Positions 12,101-24,378 are shown, counted from the stretch's first letter. The stretch is DNA of 64,000 nucleotides from Oscheius tipulae (GCA_037178975.1 JASJZH010000002.1:5941501-6005500); one strand, 5' to 3'. Numbers and translations are program-made. Notes: a model not told the origin generated them from the letters alone.

Positions 12101-15100
12101 GGAGAGACAGCAGGTTGCGAAAGTTCTTGCTCTGTCATTGGACCACTTCCAAGAGCTGGAACGTCTACAGGAGTCTCTGGACCTCCAGTTCTTAGCAAAT
12201 TCGGAGTTTCTTCTGGAACGAACGGCATTTGTTTCATCTCTGGACTAATGGACATAATATTAGAGTCTACAGCAGACTCTGTACCCTCAGCCAAATCCTC
12301 CGGGATGAAAATCGAGGCTGGAGCAGTTGTAGGCCTCGTGATCTTCCTCACCACAAAAGAGTTGATACACTCAGGCTGACAGTCTGGTAAGCATTGTTCC
12401 GGACAGCTAGCCACTTGAACCACTTGCTCTGCCAAGTCATTAGTAGCAACGGATTGAGCAGCAACAGTTTCCTCTCCTTGTTCAGGTATAAATTCCTGTT
12501 CAGACTCTTGATTATCTATCGGATAGAAAGTCGGCGAGACGCCTCTGTTAGCATCTGGAATGTACTGTTGCTGTTGCATTAGACTGTAGTAGGACTCTTC
12601 TGTTGGGAAAACAGTATTATCCTCTGGAGGAGCAGCCTGGATTGCCGTCGGAGCCAGCATGGCTGGAGGGTAACTCATCGAGATCAAGTTTTGGACTGGA
12701 GGAGGAGGAGAAGTGTTTAGGTAAACCGGCTTGAAAATCTTCTCTCCAAGAAAGTAATGAACACAGCCCGGTTCACAGTTTGGTAAGCATTGTTCTGGAC
12801 ACTGTTTGACTGGATCCGGGACTTCTGGTTGCTCAACTGGCACCACATTGGGGACTCCAGTCTTCAGTCCCTCCTTTCGAAGATCGAGCTCATACTGCTT
12901 GATACAACTCGGCTCACACTTCGGACGACAGGGAAGGTAGCAAAGGGCGGCCGGTGTTACACGGTCCAGATCATCGGCTGCCTCAGAAATGATGGGAGAG
13001 GACATGTCTTGAATGCAGGCAGGATCACAAAGCGGTTGACAGGCATTTGGACAGTAGCGGAGGTTAATGCTATACTTAGCAGTTGAGGTACTTGGAGTGT
13101 TAGGTGCGTCAGTGCTAGTAAGTGCATCTGAACAACTCAATTCGCTGTCAGGCAAACTTAAGAATGATCGTGGAACGAAACGGAGGATTTCTTGCAGTGT
13201 CTCGATGGCCCGAATGCAACGAATCTCGCATTCGGGCCTACACGGTTTGACACAGCAGTGTCGTGACCGTCGATAGAACTCTTGTGGTACCTCATTGGAA
13301 GTGTCCACAGTGAAGGTGAAGGTGTGAGTCGGCTCTGTGGTAGTGCTGACTCCAGTGCAGGCCGGGAGACATGCAGGCATACATGGGGCTATGCAGGAGG
13401 AAGCTACCTGTTGCTGCTGGTTCGGGAGCATGTCAGGGACGGTATTAATGTTCGTCTGGAATGGCTGTGCCGGTGGTGCTGGTGTTGCCAAGGTGACTGG
13501 CTGAACACACCAGTCCTCACAGGCTGGCATACAGCTGCTGATACAATACTTTGCCGGCGAGGGAGGAGAAGGCGTCGTGGTTGTGGTGGTGGAAAGACAA
13601 GCGGAACCGGTACAGGTAGCCGAATCACAGAGTGATCGACAGGCCGACGTGCAGGACGAGATGCACACTGGCTGTGAAGCAGTGCAGCCGGACAAGCAAG
13701 AGTTGGCACAGCGGTCTTCACACAATTTAGGCACCTGCTGGACTTGGCGAGAAGAGCAGGCTGATCCACATTGGTCCCTACAGGCCGAAGAACAGTCGTC
13801 GGCAGGATTTCCTTTTGAGATACACTGGGAATGACAACTTTGTGTGCATTTGCCGGGACACTGCGAGTTGAAATAACTGTCGTTGATGTCCAAAGTGATC
13901 TGGATCGGAGGCGGCGCCTGGTCACAGCCAAACTGGCAACTTTTGGCGCAAGTTGTGGCACAGACCGAAGCAGGCGAGTTCGATCGAGCTTGGCAAGCAG
14001 ATTGGCATACCTAGATTTCCGAATAATGAGAAAAATACGTGAAAACAAACATTTTGACAAGCATCATGACAGTTTCCTTGACTGGGAAGTGGCGCCATTG
14101 TAGTTGGAGCAGGTGCTCGTGGGATCTAGAAAGCAGCGATGAAAGAAAACAAACATTTAAACTGTATTTCAAAGTCATGCGATGACGAAATGCTCCAAAA
14201 TTGCAAAGATCAAGTGTTCTCGAACTCAAAAGAAATTCTTACCTCTATGGTTACGGCATAATTGGCAGCTACTCGACAAGTGTTCTTGCAAGTAGCGTCG
14301 CATTGTTGACTACACTGGTAGGGATTATTGGTCGTTTTCGTGCAGATCGGCTGACAGGCCCGGCTACAGGTAGACTGACAGTTGGAGCTCTAAATTATCA
14401 TATGATAAGTCCCGTCTCTGTTGTACTTACAAGATCAGATCGGGAACAGATTGGCTGGCAAGAAGGGCCCTGTTGGCAAGCACATGACGGATAGAAGGAG
14501 TTGTATTGGTAGGTCGGCTGGTTGCAATTGCAATAGGCCGAACAACCACAGTCCTTTTTTACTCGTCGAGCGGCCTGAAAGAAGTCCATTCACTTTCGGT
14601 CCAAATCTCTACGTTTGGTGTTAGGCTGCTCCCTGACTAGACCCTTAAGACGGCTATTGAAACTGAGGTTTTCGCCCGAGCCGCACACTTGTTTGCGCAC
14701 TTAGAAATGCAACCGCGAACTGTGTTTCGTTTGGGAAGGGACACGAACACAAATGGGTCAGCTAATGTACCCGTCTCAGCGCAAAAAGCATCTGTGCTCG
14801 TCTTCGCCACAAAAAAAGGTAAAGTCCGAGCCTACTGTGGCACGTAAACCAAAAGCTTATTGGGGGCTCAGAACTCAAGTGGTCAAACATGGTCGGAGAC
14901 AGACTGCGGTATGATACAATACTTCTTATGCTTATTAGCAACACTTTAACGAGAAGCTTGGACAAATAAGAGAAACCAGAACTTCTAGATTCTACAATAC
15001 AAACTAGATCTACGAGTTAAAGCGTGCTAAAACAAAATTATCAATTATTAGTTGGACATCAGTAATGATTGCACGGGACAGACAGTATAAAAATGTAACT

Positions 15101-15947
15101 GTCCGAGCTACTCAAAGACACTACAACAAATAGTATCAATTGCTGGGGATTAGCTACACGGTGGTCATTGACAATGTTGCCCAGTTTTACAAAAGCCAAA
15201 ATGACCCCTTTGTCAAGATGTCCCGGATCTGGCTCAAACTTAATCAGAGCCTCTTCATCGTCTTTCTTTGACCTCCCACTCTTGCGCAATTTCAATCAGA
15301 TAGCCACAAGTGGACGGGCATACAGTGCCGTGAAGTGTAGCGGAAGCCATTCGCGCATATTACGAGGCTTCGACGGCTTGACTAAGCTAACACATCAAGA
15401 TTCGAATTGGACCGGTCACTGGCTCACTGACAAGGCTTTCGGGAAAAAAGGGTCACTGCATCCGGGCCAAACAGCAAACAATCCTTGGAGAAAAGGGGAA
15501 TTAACTCACCGAGAGGGATCGCAGGTAGTACAAATAAACAGAATGGTTTTTATGGAAAGGGAGTAGAAGAGAGGACAAAGGAGAATGATCGACGGGTCCG
15601 AGGAAAAACAGGGAAGCCGATCGAGAGTGAGAGACAATGGTCAAGCGGATTCAGACTGAGACTGACTCAGTTGGAGGGAGAAAAACAGCTTAAACCTGTA
15701 CTGGTTCTTACAAAGCATATTTAAAAAATAGTTGAAACCTGCTTAATTACATTGCGTACTAGTGCAAATACGTAACGGAAAAGGGAAGTTGAGAGTCTAA
15801 GCAGCCATTAATACGGGCCTCAGAAAAAGCAAAGCTAGGAATAATGGAAGTTGTAGCTGGTAGCATAGCTTCTTGGAATCAATTGCGAGAACTTACTTGG
15901 GAAATCTGAAAGAGCAGGAACAGAAGGAGCAGTGCGCGACGTCTCAT
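9172..15947 (-). CDS. Giant secreted C-X3-C ('C_tripleX') repeat protein, about 1489 residues
   Basis: Thirteen exons, all split in phase 0: 15897-15947, 14431-14574, 14243-14389, 14039-14125, 11218-14010, 11015-11110, 10855-10974, 10695-10820, 10536-10655, 10278-10496, 10057-10239, 9338-9595, 9172-9297. Exon 1 encodes only a signal peptide (MRRRALLLLFLLFQISQ) and is 1.3 kb from exon 2. The rest is built of modules C-x3-C-x3-C-x3-C (for example CPEQCLPNCEPGC, CMPACKEQC). The 931-codon exon 5 alone holds about 17 modules, separated by a Pro/Glu/Ser/Thr-rich linker around codons 350-770. The C-terminus is basic (AKRRVKRS). The repeat matches the family known in Pfam as C_tripleX, found mainly in nematode secreted/cuticle-associated proteins of the abu/pqn kind. 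A structural role in cuticle or lumen lining is inference. Confidence 0.85.
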
Positions 15948-17097
15948 GCTGACTCTGTGACGGCGAAGTCCGCGAGGGCGGACCGCGAGGGGGGCCTTCC
16001 AAAAACAAAGCAACCACCACACTCGCAAGAGTTCAAATATTGGCCCCCTGGATTCCCCCTGTTTCGAGCATTGTCCGGCTTGAATTAGAACGCGGCTTGT
16101 CGAGAGCCTCCTCCTTGACAAAGATTCCTGGCGTAATCAAAGAATCTTAGAAAATTATCTGATCCTAACTGTTGAACCCGTCTAAGTACCAAGTTTTGAT
16201 CGAAGGAAAGTCTCTGTAATATTTAGAGAAATCAAACCCATAAGCCAGAAAAACAACTACAAATTTACACAACAAAAGACGCCGAAATTGCAAGCACCAC
16301 GACTTATCTTATGCAGTACGCATCACTAGACCGTACAAAAGAGAAATTGCTAATTCTATTGCAACCTTTAAACGTATATGGTATGAGTACTATATATTTA
16401 GAACTGAGTTTTTTCTCTAAAGTGATTAAGCTGACAATCTCTACTTTAAATTGCAAGTCCAGACTTTTATCTTCGCGAATAACTTATATCTCCATTAGTT
16501 TAAAAAGGAAGCCATCTTCTTCTATGGACTGTGCACTAATTCGCAGTTTCAGAGGGTGCTCAAGACGCTAAGTGTTTGTGTTTGACCACTGTTACACAAC
16601 ACGCGCGCGACACGCGAGTCGAAAGACGATTATCAGTTTCGAGTGACTGACGGAGAAACTATTTTTGCAGATAATAGGCACGCAGCGACTGCTCTTTTGG
16701 ATACAAGGCTAAACACTGGTAATTTGTTGGAAAACATTTCACGCTGGTACAAGGTTTCGAACCATACCAATTTTTTAATTTTTGATCTGATGGCCAAGTC
16801 TAGACGACGAGGACGTTTTGGTGTGGGCGCCTGCAGATCCTTGTCGGAAGTTTCACTACGCACACAGTTGCAAATTGAAAGCCTGAGGAAAGAGCATGCT
16901 CGCGCGTTTCAGCTTTTTTTAACATTCCTGAGCGCACTCTCGCTCGACTAATTTGGGCCATTCTTTCCTTTTTTTCAACGACGAGCTTGTTCGCTCACCC
17001 CTAACTATTTGCTTTGCTTTTTCACTGTCCAGCAGCAAATCATCTGTCCCCCTTCTTCAAACATTTCTTCACACACAACACTACACAAAATAAATAT
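15948..17097. other. Spacer between the two cysteine-repeat genes
   Basis: About 1.1 kb between the start of the downstream cysteine-repeat gene and the stop codon of the upstream one; presumably carries the promoter of the 9172-15947 gene. Includes an alternating CG-rich patch near 16594-16618 (ACACGCGCGCGACACGCGAG). No coding exon was recognised. Confidence 0.4.
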
Positions 17098-18694
17098 TTA
17101 TGTGCTCGAGGGCTTCTGCTCGTTTTTTCGCGGTTTCATGTGTCGTCGTAGTTTGGCCTGGCAGACTGGGTAGCACGTCGTTTGACAGGCAGCCAGACAT
17201 TGAGGACCTGCCAGTGAATGAACCCCACATTGATGCTCACATTGCACTGAACACTCATTTTGGCATCGAGCAGCCACAGCTGGAGATGGTGGGGAGGGCG
17301 GCCTTGCTACAATTGGAGCTGGAAATATGGCCGGGGAGGGTTCAACTGCTCCCGGAACTCTGATCTCAGTCTGAAACACTTGTATTTTCCTCGAAACGTA
17401 TTGGATCAATTGAATGCTAAAGCTTACCTGAAATGCTAAAGCTTACCTGAATTTGAATGCACGTAGCCGAGCAGCTTGGCATACACTGTGGTAAGCACGT
17501 CTTCTTGTGAATGAGGCCACAAGTTTCTGTGCAGGCAGTTCCACAGTTGTTGGCACATTCGGTCAGCGCTACTCCAGTTGTGCTGCAAACTTTAACACAG
17601 GTCTCTCCGCAACTTTGCTGACATGATCCCGTGTTTGATACTCTTCCATCAACAACGTCTGTTATTAGTTTCAAAGCTGGTTTGAAAGTAGTACAGGCAA
17701 AGTTGCATCTGAATTATTTGTATCGACTTTTAAAATAAGGGCATACTCTGGCATGCAACTTGCTTCACAGACTTTTGGTGCGGGAAGGACCAATGGAGGT
17801 GGGGTAATGGAATTTCCGATGAAGAAGGCTGGAGCAGGAGGAAGAGGCAGCAACTGCAGGCTCTATTGAACAAGATCACTAAATCACTAACTGTGGGGAT
17901 AGGTGGTCGAGTGGACGTAGGAATGACGAATTTGTACTCGCTGACCACTGAACTCTCCTTGGGTTTGTCTTGTTTGGTACAGGAATAGGAGCAGGCTTCC
18001 GAGCAAACCTGTTTGCTGAGAACAATCAAAAGTGACGCATACCTGATCACAACGTCCGCTTGAAGAAAGTCGACTGCATGGGTCAAGACAGCTCTTCTTG
18101 CAAACATCTATACACTTTATTGAAGAAGGTGTCGAGGGAAACACAGGAGTCAAAGGTACCTGGATCAAAGGTAGATTGAATAGAAGATACAGCTTCTATT
18201 CAATCTACAAGATTTTATGTGCTAATGCTGCTACGTGCTTCTGAAGCCTGAATTCCGGTGTACCGTTTCGGTCCCATATGAACTCGGCGCGCACCTTGAG
18301 ACTAGAGGAAGGGGCGTGAATTTTGATTTCGGTCTTGCAGTGTTCTGCAAAGTTGTATCTGCTATAACCCTGGGAATGAACGGGAAGTGATTTATGCATT
18401 TTATCATTTTCTTGACTGTTCTAGTCTATTGGCTCACCGCGGTAGTCTCTTGACAGACACATTTTGGCGGTGACGGTGGACTACAGGAACAAAGCATTTG
18501 AAACGCTTTTCCTGGCTCTGTCGAAGGTACAACTTGACATCCACATTTGGGTTCTTCTCCAGGACTGCACTCGCATGACTGGCGTCGGTCGCGGTAAACA
18601 CTCACTGTCTGTCAACAGTATTTGAATAGGTTTTAAAGAATGAAACCTCGGCAGATATGAAAAGTACGAATGCGACCGCTAGTGGCCTGAACAT
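17098..18694 (-). CDS. Secreted C-X3-C repeat protein, about 392 residues (paralogue of the neighbour)
   Basis: Eight exons: 18647-18694, 18438-18608, 18295-18369, 18043-18159, 17892-18008, 17747-17862, 17447-17708, 17098-17370. All junctions are phase 0 except the phase-2 one between exons 6 and 7. Signal peptide MFRPLAVAFVLFISA. Exon 2 has a distinct pair of CxCx8CxC motifs (CECSPGEEPKCGC and CSCSPPSPPKCVC). Later exons carry C-x3-C-x3-C-x3-C modules (CIDVCKKSCLDPC, CQQSCGETCVKVC, CLPQCMPSCSATC, CQNECSVQCEHQC, CLAACQTTCYPVC), with a Pro-rich spacer in exon 6. The Lys/Arg-rich C-terminus resembles that of the larger neighbour. Exon 3 (GYSRYNFAEHCKTE) is the least certain. Introns of 29 and 34 nt occur. 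It lies 1.1 kb upstream of the larger gene on the same strand, which points to tandem duplication. Confidence 0.75.
17413..17450. repeat. Perfect 19-bp tandem duplication spanning a splice donor
   Basis: AATGCTAAAGCTTACCTGA occurs twice head to tail (17413-17431 and 17432-17450). On the minus strand each copy contains CAG|GTAAGC, so the exon 17447-17708 is followed by two identical donors 19 nt apart. Only the gene-proximal one keeps the frame into the last exon. Confidence 0.9.
18171..18208. repeat. Perfect 16-bp inverted repeat with 6-nt loop in an intron
   Basis: GTAGATTGAATAGAAG at 18171-18186 is exactly complementary to 18193-18208, with ATACAG between. It lies in the intron just before the exon 18043-18159 on the minus strand, ending about 11 nt from the acceptor, where branch point and polypyrimidine tract should be. 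Confidence 0.9.
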
Positions 18695-19352
18695 GAGGTA
18701 CGAGTGGTCCTAGCTGGCGGGACCGCTTCTTATACTGTTGAGCCCTCTTTCGCGCTTTTGTTTTGCTGTTTCTGCGGCCAGCTTAACACGGAAGCCTGAG
18801 GCAAATACGGTTGACCCGCCTGGACAGAGCATGGTCTGAACAGCTAGTTGGCATTTTTATTCCCAGCTCTTCAGGAAACAAGCTTGGAAGAAGAGGGCTA
18901 GCTCTTACAGAATAAGTGTGAAAGGATAATAATAAGGTAATAATCCATTGTCAGCAAATTTGCAAAGATCTATTGGTTGCACTATCAGGACGTGTCTTTT
19001 TGCTGTTCCGTACAAGTGTCATCGTCTTTTTTCATGGCTAATCAATCCTTTCTTATCGCTCCCGTTTAACTAATTGATCCCCGTTCTTTTCTCTCTTTTC
19101 CCCCGTCCTTTTCTCTATCTACAAGTCTTCGAGCGTCTCGTCTTCGCCCGGAGCCGCCTCGTTGGTATTCCGTGTAACTAGACCCATCAATTCTAGTCGC
19201 CTATTCTCACCATTTGTGCGTAAAACAGCGTCGTCTCTCGTCGTGTATGTGCTGATAAGAGGCTTTGCCACCACGAAACGGCAGATTTCAACAGGCGACG
19301 GAACCGATAGGCCGCCAAACTGTCGCAACACTATTCCTCGTCATTGCACAGG
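18695..19352. other. Divergent upstream region
   Basis: Between the start of the minus-strand cysteine-repeat gene and the first candidate pde-4 exon on the plus strand. No coding exon seen; presumably carries promoters for both directions. Confidence 0.35.
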
Positions 19353-19519
19353 ATGTTCTTCCCCGATTCCGACGAAGACCTTCGCTCCCGGATGCATCAT
19401 CTTGACATTCAAGAGGAGGACCACCACGAACACCATCCCACCCGATTTAAGATTCTCAGAAGACGATCGGAGTACACCCCGAGAACACCTCCACCGGTAC
19501 CGGTGCATCACACTATCTC
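19353..19519 (+). CDS. Candidate distal first exon of pde-4 (56 residues)
   Basis: An ATG two bases after a CACAG acceptor-like site opens a frame with strong coding character (MFFPDSDEDLRSRMHHLD..., then an Arg-rich and a Pro/Val-rich stretch) that ends at a canonical GTAAGA donor in phase 2. Phase 2 is exactly what the shared UCR1 exon at 31277 needs, giving ...HTIS-HGDDL. The exon could instead splice to the 27079 exon through an acceptor just before its ATG (27078), or belong to an independent short gene. Distance to the common exon is 11.7 kb. Confidence 0.4.
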
Positions 19520-21069
19520 GTAAGATTTTATTGCACAATCATTTTTACTGCTTTTAGCCTAGAAGTGTGGGTAATACTTTCAGACTGAAGTCTGAAGGTT
19601 TGCTAAATATTACTGAACTTAGAGTATCATACTAATAACTTACAACTTATAATTGTCGTTCAGAACTGTAGCCACACGTGGTACACAGTTCCAGGAATGG
19701 CGGAGTTCTCAAATTAGGTACGAACGTTTGATCAGTAAAGCAACGTGGCCAAATTTCCAATATCACATACAAAATCCCTTCATGTTTTTCCTTATGTGCT
19801 TTAACACAAGACTGAGGGGTAATGAGCCGGAGGAGGCGCCGCAAAAGGGCGACGCTAATTGCTTCAGTTGGCCTCTCTCTTCCGAATTACAAACACGGGG
19901 GAGACTCCTAGCCATTTTCTCGTTCTGTAAAGCCTTTTTGCTCTCTTTAACGACCATTCGAAAGAGTTAGAAACCTATCTGCTCCCCCTCACTGCCACTC
20001 TTTGCATAATCTAACAGCTGTTTTCCAAAAGTCATAAATGATCTTTCCAACTGCAAGGGAACCGACCCCGAAATTTGAGCTATCACCCTCTCTGCTTCAA
20101 GAGCGAACATCAGCAGTCATGTTTTCAATCTTACGCATTATTCATACCCATCTGCCCAATGTTTACGGAAAACAGCACTTTACCTACATTACCAACTTTT
20201 CGAACGGGATGAACGTCTGTTCTTCAGCCGTCTGCCATGTTCAATGTCCCTCGACCAGTGTTCTAACGACTCTTTTGCAATTCATGGGTTCTCGAACTTT
20301 CCAAGTTCGTGTCTACCTCCAAAACTTGTTCATAAACTATTGTCCTCTTTTGTATTCAGATTCTTTGTGAACGTTGTAAGCCCACGTTCCAGTAACTCTA
20401 GTAGTCTGCGAAAGAGGAACAAAATACTCTCGTGAACTAGAGAGAGAGACATTGAAGATCTCTCTCACGCTGTGATTCATGCAAGGAAACACATTATTAG
20501 AAGCCCTGGGATCTGATCCGGGATTTGCTCAAGTAGAAAACATGGCTGACCAGTTGCGTAACCAGATAAGCCGGGTCAGACGTTCTCGCTCTTGCTCATT
20601 CTTCTCTTAACATGCTAGACGTCGCGGTTTCTTCTTCTCCGCTGAGGTAAACCCTTTTCGAACGTTCTTCTGAAAATTTGACTGGAACAAGCTGTCTCTG
20701 GACTTCTCATTCTGCTTGTTCTATATTTTAACAACATAGCTTCTCCTATAGGTTATATGAGTCAATCATTAGTCTGCTGCGTAGAGAACTACCGGTTTGA
20801 CCCTGGTCGAACTTAGCAATCGTCTTGACTCTTATCATCTTAAAATTCACCAAGCTGTGAAAGTACTTGACTTGCAATCAAATGATTCGACTTGTCCTGT
20901 TACTCTTAATCCTGTCGAGATCCCTCTGGACAGTAGTCGGTTGCTGTATGCCGTTACCGAAGGAAGTTGTCGTCTTCTATTTGTCTCTCTTCGATTGACT
21001 ACCGCAGCAAACGAACTGTAGGTAGTTTCTACCTTCCTCTACTTTCCACTAAACAGTTTCAAAGTCTTC

Positions 21070-21099
21070 GGTTCTCAAGAGTTGTAACTCTTGAGAGCC
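21070..21099. repeat. 14-bp foldback with 2-nt loop
   Basis: GGTTCTCAAGAGTT (21070-21083) faces AACTCTTGAGAGCC (21086-21099); all positions pair except one that can form a G-T wobble. No coding context. Confidence 0.7.
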
Positions 21100-21743
21100 A
21101 AAAGCTCAGCAACATAATTACTCCCCAGGGTCCTAGGTCCTATCTGAAAGAGCTGCTCGTTCTAAATCACGGTACCTTTAAAACGTTTGAGCACATTTGA
21201 ATGATATCGAAGTAAAAACGTCATCTGTTTTCTGAGCAAATTTCAATTTTGTCTAGTCTACGATTAAAAAGAATCTGCAAGTCGACCTGACTAAGCTCGA
21301 TTATCCGCATTTCCTGTTGACTGCGTACATTGAGCCAATCTTTCAGTTATCCACCCCTGTGAGCGTCTGCAAACAATCTCCAAGAGGGCATCTTTGTAGT
21401 TGTAGACGAGCGTGGGCGCCTTCCTTACAATTTCGGTCTGATATAGGTAGTGTCACCCCCAAAAAGTTCGCTTGTTCCCTTCCCTGCTTGAATGGCTATT
21501 CAAAAACGCCGTCGTTGCCTGGCAAAACAAATCGGCAACATTCTACCAGTCATGGCTTCGGCCGGATCTCGTCTCTTTAACTTCCACGTACCAAAGTAAG
21601 AAACTATAGATCTAGTACAAAATTCTCAAAAGTCTGTGTGTCTGCCTGTCTGAAGCACCGATTTCCAATTTGTCACAGATACTTTGTGACAGCAATTACT
21701 CTTTACAAGCCAAGTCAAATCGCATCAGTTTGGGAGATGCGTC

Positions 21744-21808
21744 TCTGGTAGAACGTTGGAACAGCATCTACCTGTCCCTAACCCCAACGGGGCATCAGCC
21801 AAACTTGT
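21744..21808 (+). repeat. 65-bp dispersed repeat, copy 1 (two potential hairpins)
   Basis: Matches 24379-24443 at 64 of 65 positions. Contains GGTAGA-N14-TCTACC and CCCC-AAC-GGGG, so the RNA could form two stem-loops. Flanks of the two copies differ, so the boundaries are sharp. Confidence 0.85.
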
Positions 21809-23752
21809 GCGCTACAAGTGTCTATCCCGTATCAATTTTGCACACACGCTTCCGCCTTCAAAACAATCAAACAACTTCTCACGGGGGCAGCTGTCTCTTT
21901 GCTGACGCGTGACTAGGAGAGTTCAAGAAGAAGACGAAATTTATGTCTCGCGGTCCAAAAGAACTGAGGTTCTTTGGAAGGGGGTTAGAGGGATTCACGG
22001 GGGACAACATAATTAGTTTGTGTCGGGGGTGGGTCCCCACTTGGCATTCTTCTCGGGCTCTGCTTCAAGTCACCAACGGAGACACATTTCGGGTTAGTAC
22101 TGATTTTCCAAGGTTTTGGAAAAGCCGTGACAAAGCAGTTGTTCCATTTTTTTGTCAGAAATATGTCAGTCGCTTGTCTATCTGTTTGCCAACAAACGCT
22201 TAAAACAGTTAACCCACATCAATATTCATTTTTAATAATATAGTGACTTTTGTACTGTACTTCTTTGGGAACCTTCAGTTCATAAATCGCGATCCTCACA
22301 GTTTGTGACTCTCTTTTTCCCATTGAAGACATCTTTTCATTTGTTTTATAAAATAGATGTCTGACCAAACTATAGTGTGAGTCAATAGTGTAAGAGTAAG
22401 CCCTATGCCATCTGTTACTTTTTATTTCTTACTTTTGTATGCTACGCGAAAACCGCATTATTTTAAATTATACTACACGAGTACCCACTACCCATAAGTG
22501 AGAGGTGTGCTAACTGCTGTAAAAATGAAATTGGGGGAAAAAAGAAAAATCCTACTGGTGGTATAAATAAGAAACAGTACAGTCGTTATTAAAAACGATC
22601 GATTTTTTACAACGGTTTTTCAATTGATAGTTTTGAGTTCTTTGCAATAGACTCCGACCAGCCGGCTTCATCGACCGTCGTCTTGACTTAACATGGACAA
22701 CACGAAAAAAAATCGCCGCTTCTTCAATAGCCTAGGTTCTCCGAAAGCTGACTTGTCAACTAAACTCTTGACATGCATGACTTGCCAGCTTTTTTCTCGT
22801 AGTGGCGCACGGACGGACACCCTTGCGCTTTAGTAGTAGAGAGGTAATTATAAAAACTACCAGTCTGCACTAGGAGCCATTTGTTAGTTTGGTGTCTTGG
22901 TGCTGCGGCAGCTTGGTTCCTTTCTGTTTTACACCACGCCTGGCCCCTGGCTCTGGTCCTTGCGGCCAATTAATGGAGCCAGCCGGTGAGCCTCTCACCC
23001 TAGGCGCTACCGGACCCCTAAAGTTGCTATTCAAAATTGGCGCCAGATTCAGTGACACCAGGTTTGTTGGGCCGTATTCTTCTTACAACTGCAACTTTTT
23101 GTGATTTCTAATTTTGTTGGTGTGGAGAACAGTTGTCGCGTCATAGAGACAGGACACGTGTGTCACTTTTTTCCCAATGCGACACAAGACTTCAACAAAA
23201 AAGTTAGTCATCCCTATCTTTTTTCACGCGTCGTCGTCCCTTTCACTCTCCCCTGAGACCGTGGATCCGTCATAGCCTTTTGTCATTTCCATGAATTTCT
23301 ACTCTGCTCTCAATTGTGTCACGTCTCCTCTTCTCTCTCGAAGTGGCTACCGTTCTACTAGAAATTTTCAATTTTGTGGCAATATCACTTTTTCATTTTG
23401 GACCCTTTTGAGAAGGCAATTTGTCGTCGCGTTTCGGATTTCCTTCTTCGCCGCTTCATATCTGGGGCAACACTCGAAATAAGAGATCGCCCATATTGTT
23501 GCGAGCAAGGAGAGAGTCATCTGACAAGAGCAGCAATAAGGCAGAGGTTGGGTGGGCTGAGAGTCCACTGATGGAGAAACTGTAGATGGGTCGTGTTGCG
23601 GAGAAATCATTTCTTATGCCATCATTCTTGAACCAAACTGCGCGTAATCCTTTAACACCCCGTAAACACATCTCACCGGAGGGAATTCATAGCCATCCCT
23701 CCTTGTTCCGTTAGATTGAAGTTTTTACCCTCTCTGCTACAATTCTTTAGTA

Positions 23753-23799
23753 AAATTCCACTTAGAGAGTCATCGCGAAATTCCACTTAGAGAGTCATC
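23753..23799. repeat. 22-bp direct repeat, two copies
   Basis: AAATTCCACTTAGAGAGTCA (plus TC) occurs at 23753-23774 and 23778-23799, separated by GCG, with no mismatch. Confidence 0.85.
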
Positions 23800-24378
23800 C
23801 GGACAGCAATGTCACTTCGGATTTCACATTATAGGTTTGGTATTTTTTTGGAAATACAATACCAGTGGCAGTAAATAACAGACTGCTTTTCAGGTCTGAT
23901 GGCCGTCAGATGAACGGTTGCACAAATCGAAGAATGCAGTGGAGAGCTAGACCTTGGGCCTCGACGGCAAGTCCTCTTCCAGAGTGGTGAGTCTTTTTAA
24001 GATTTTTTTGGCGGGAAACGAGCAGTTTCTCGTATGGTGATGGCCATTTGTGCTACAGGGACGACCTCCATTCCGCGCTGAGAAAGAATTTCCCATCCGT
24101 CATCACCTTCCCATACCTCGAGTGTTGAGAAAAGTAGCTTTGCACCTTCAGAAAACTTTTTTTAATTTTTGGATCTATTCAAAACTGAATCCCTGTTTAA
24201 CAGCTTATTCTCTCCTCAGTAGTCTATTCCTCAATATTACGTACTGGTCACGAAAGTAATGGACAAAATTTATGAACTAATCAGAATTCAACCAGATAGT
24301 TCCGCACATCATTTTGATCTAAACCCAAGACAGTAATTATGAGCCCTTGACATGTATTCTCGCGCGTGCGAACTCGTA

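Noticed and set aside
19162-19557. 131-codon open frame on the plus strand
   Set aside because: It is the wrong frame over the better-supported exon at 19353-19519.
23894-23986. Exon-like piece (MNGCTNRRMQWRARPW) considered as a pde-4 first exon
   Set aside because: It ends in TG, so joining to the 31277 exon makes TGA; no other in-frame partner found.
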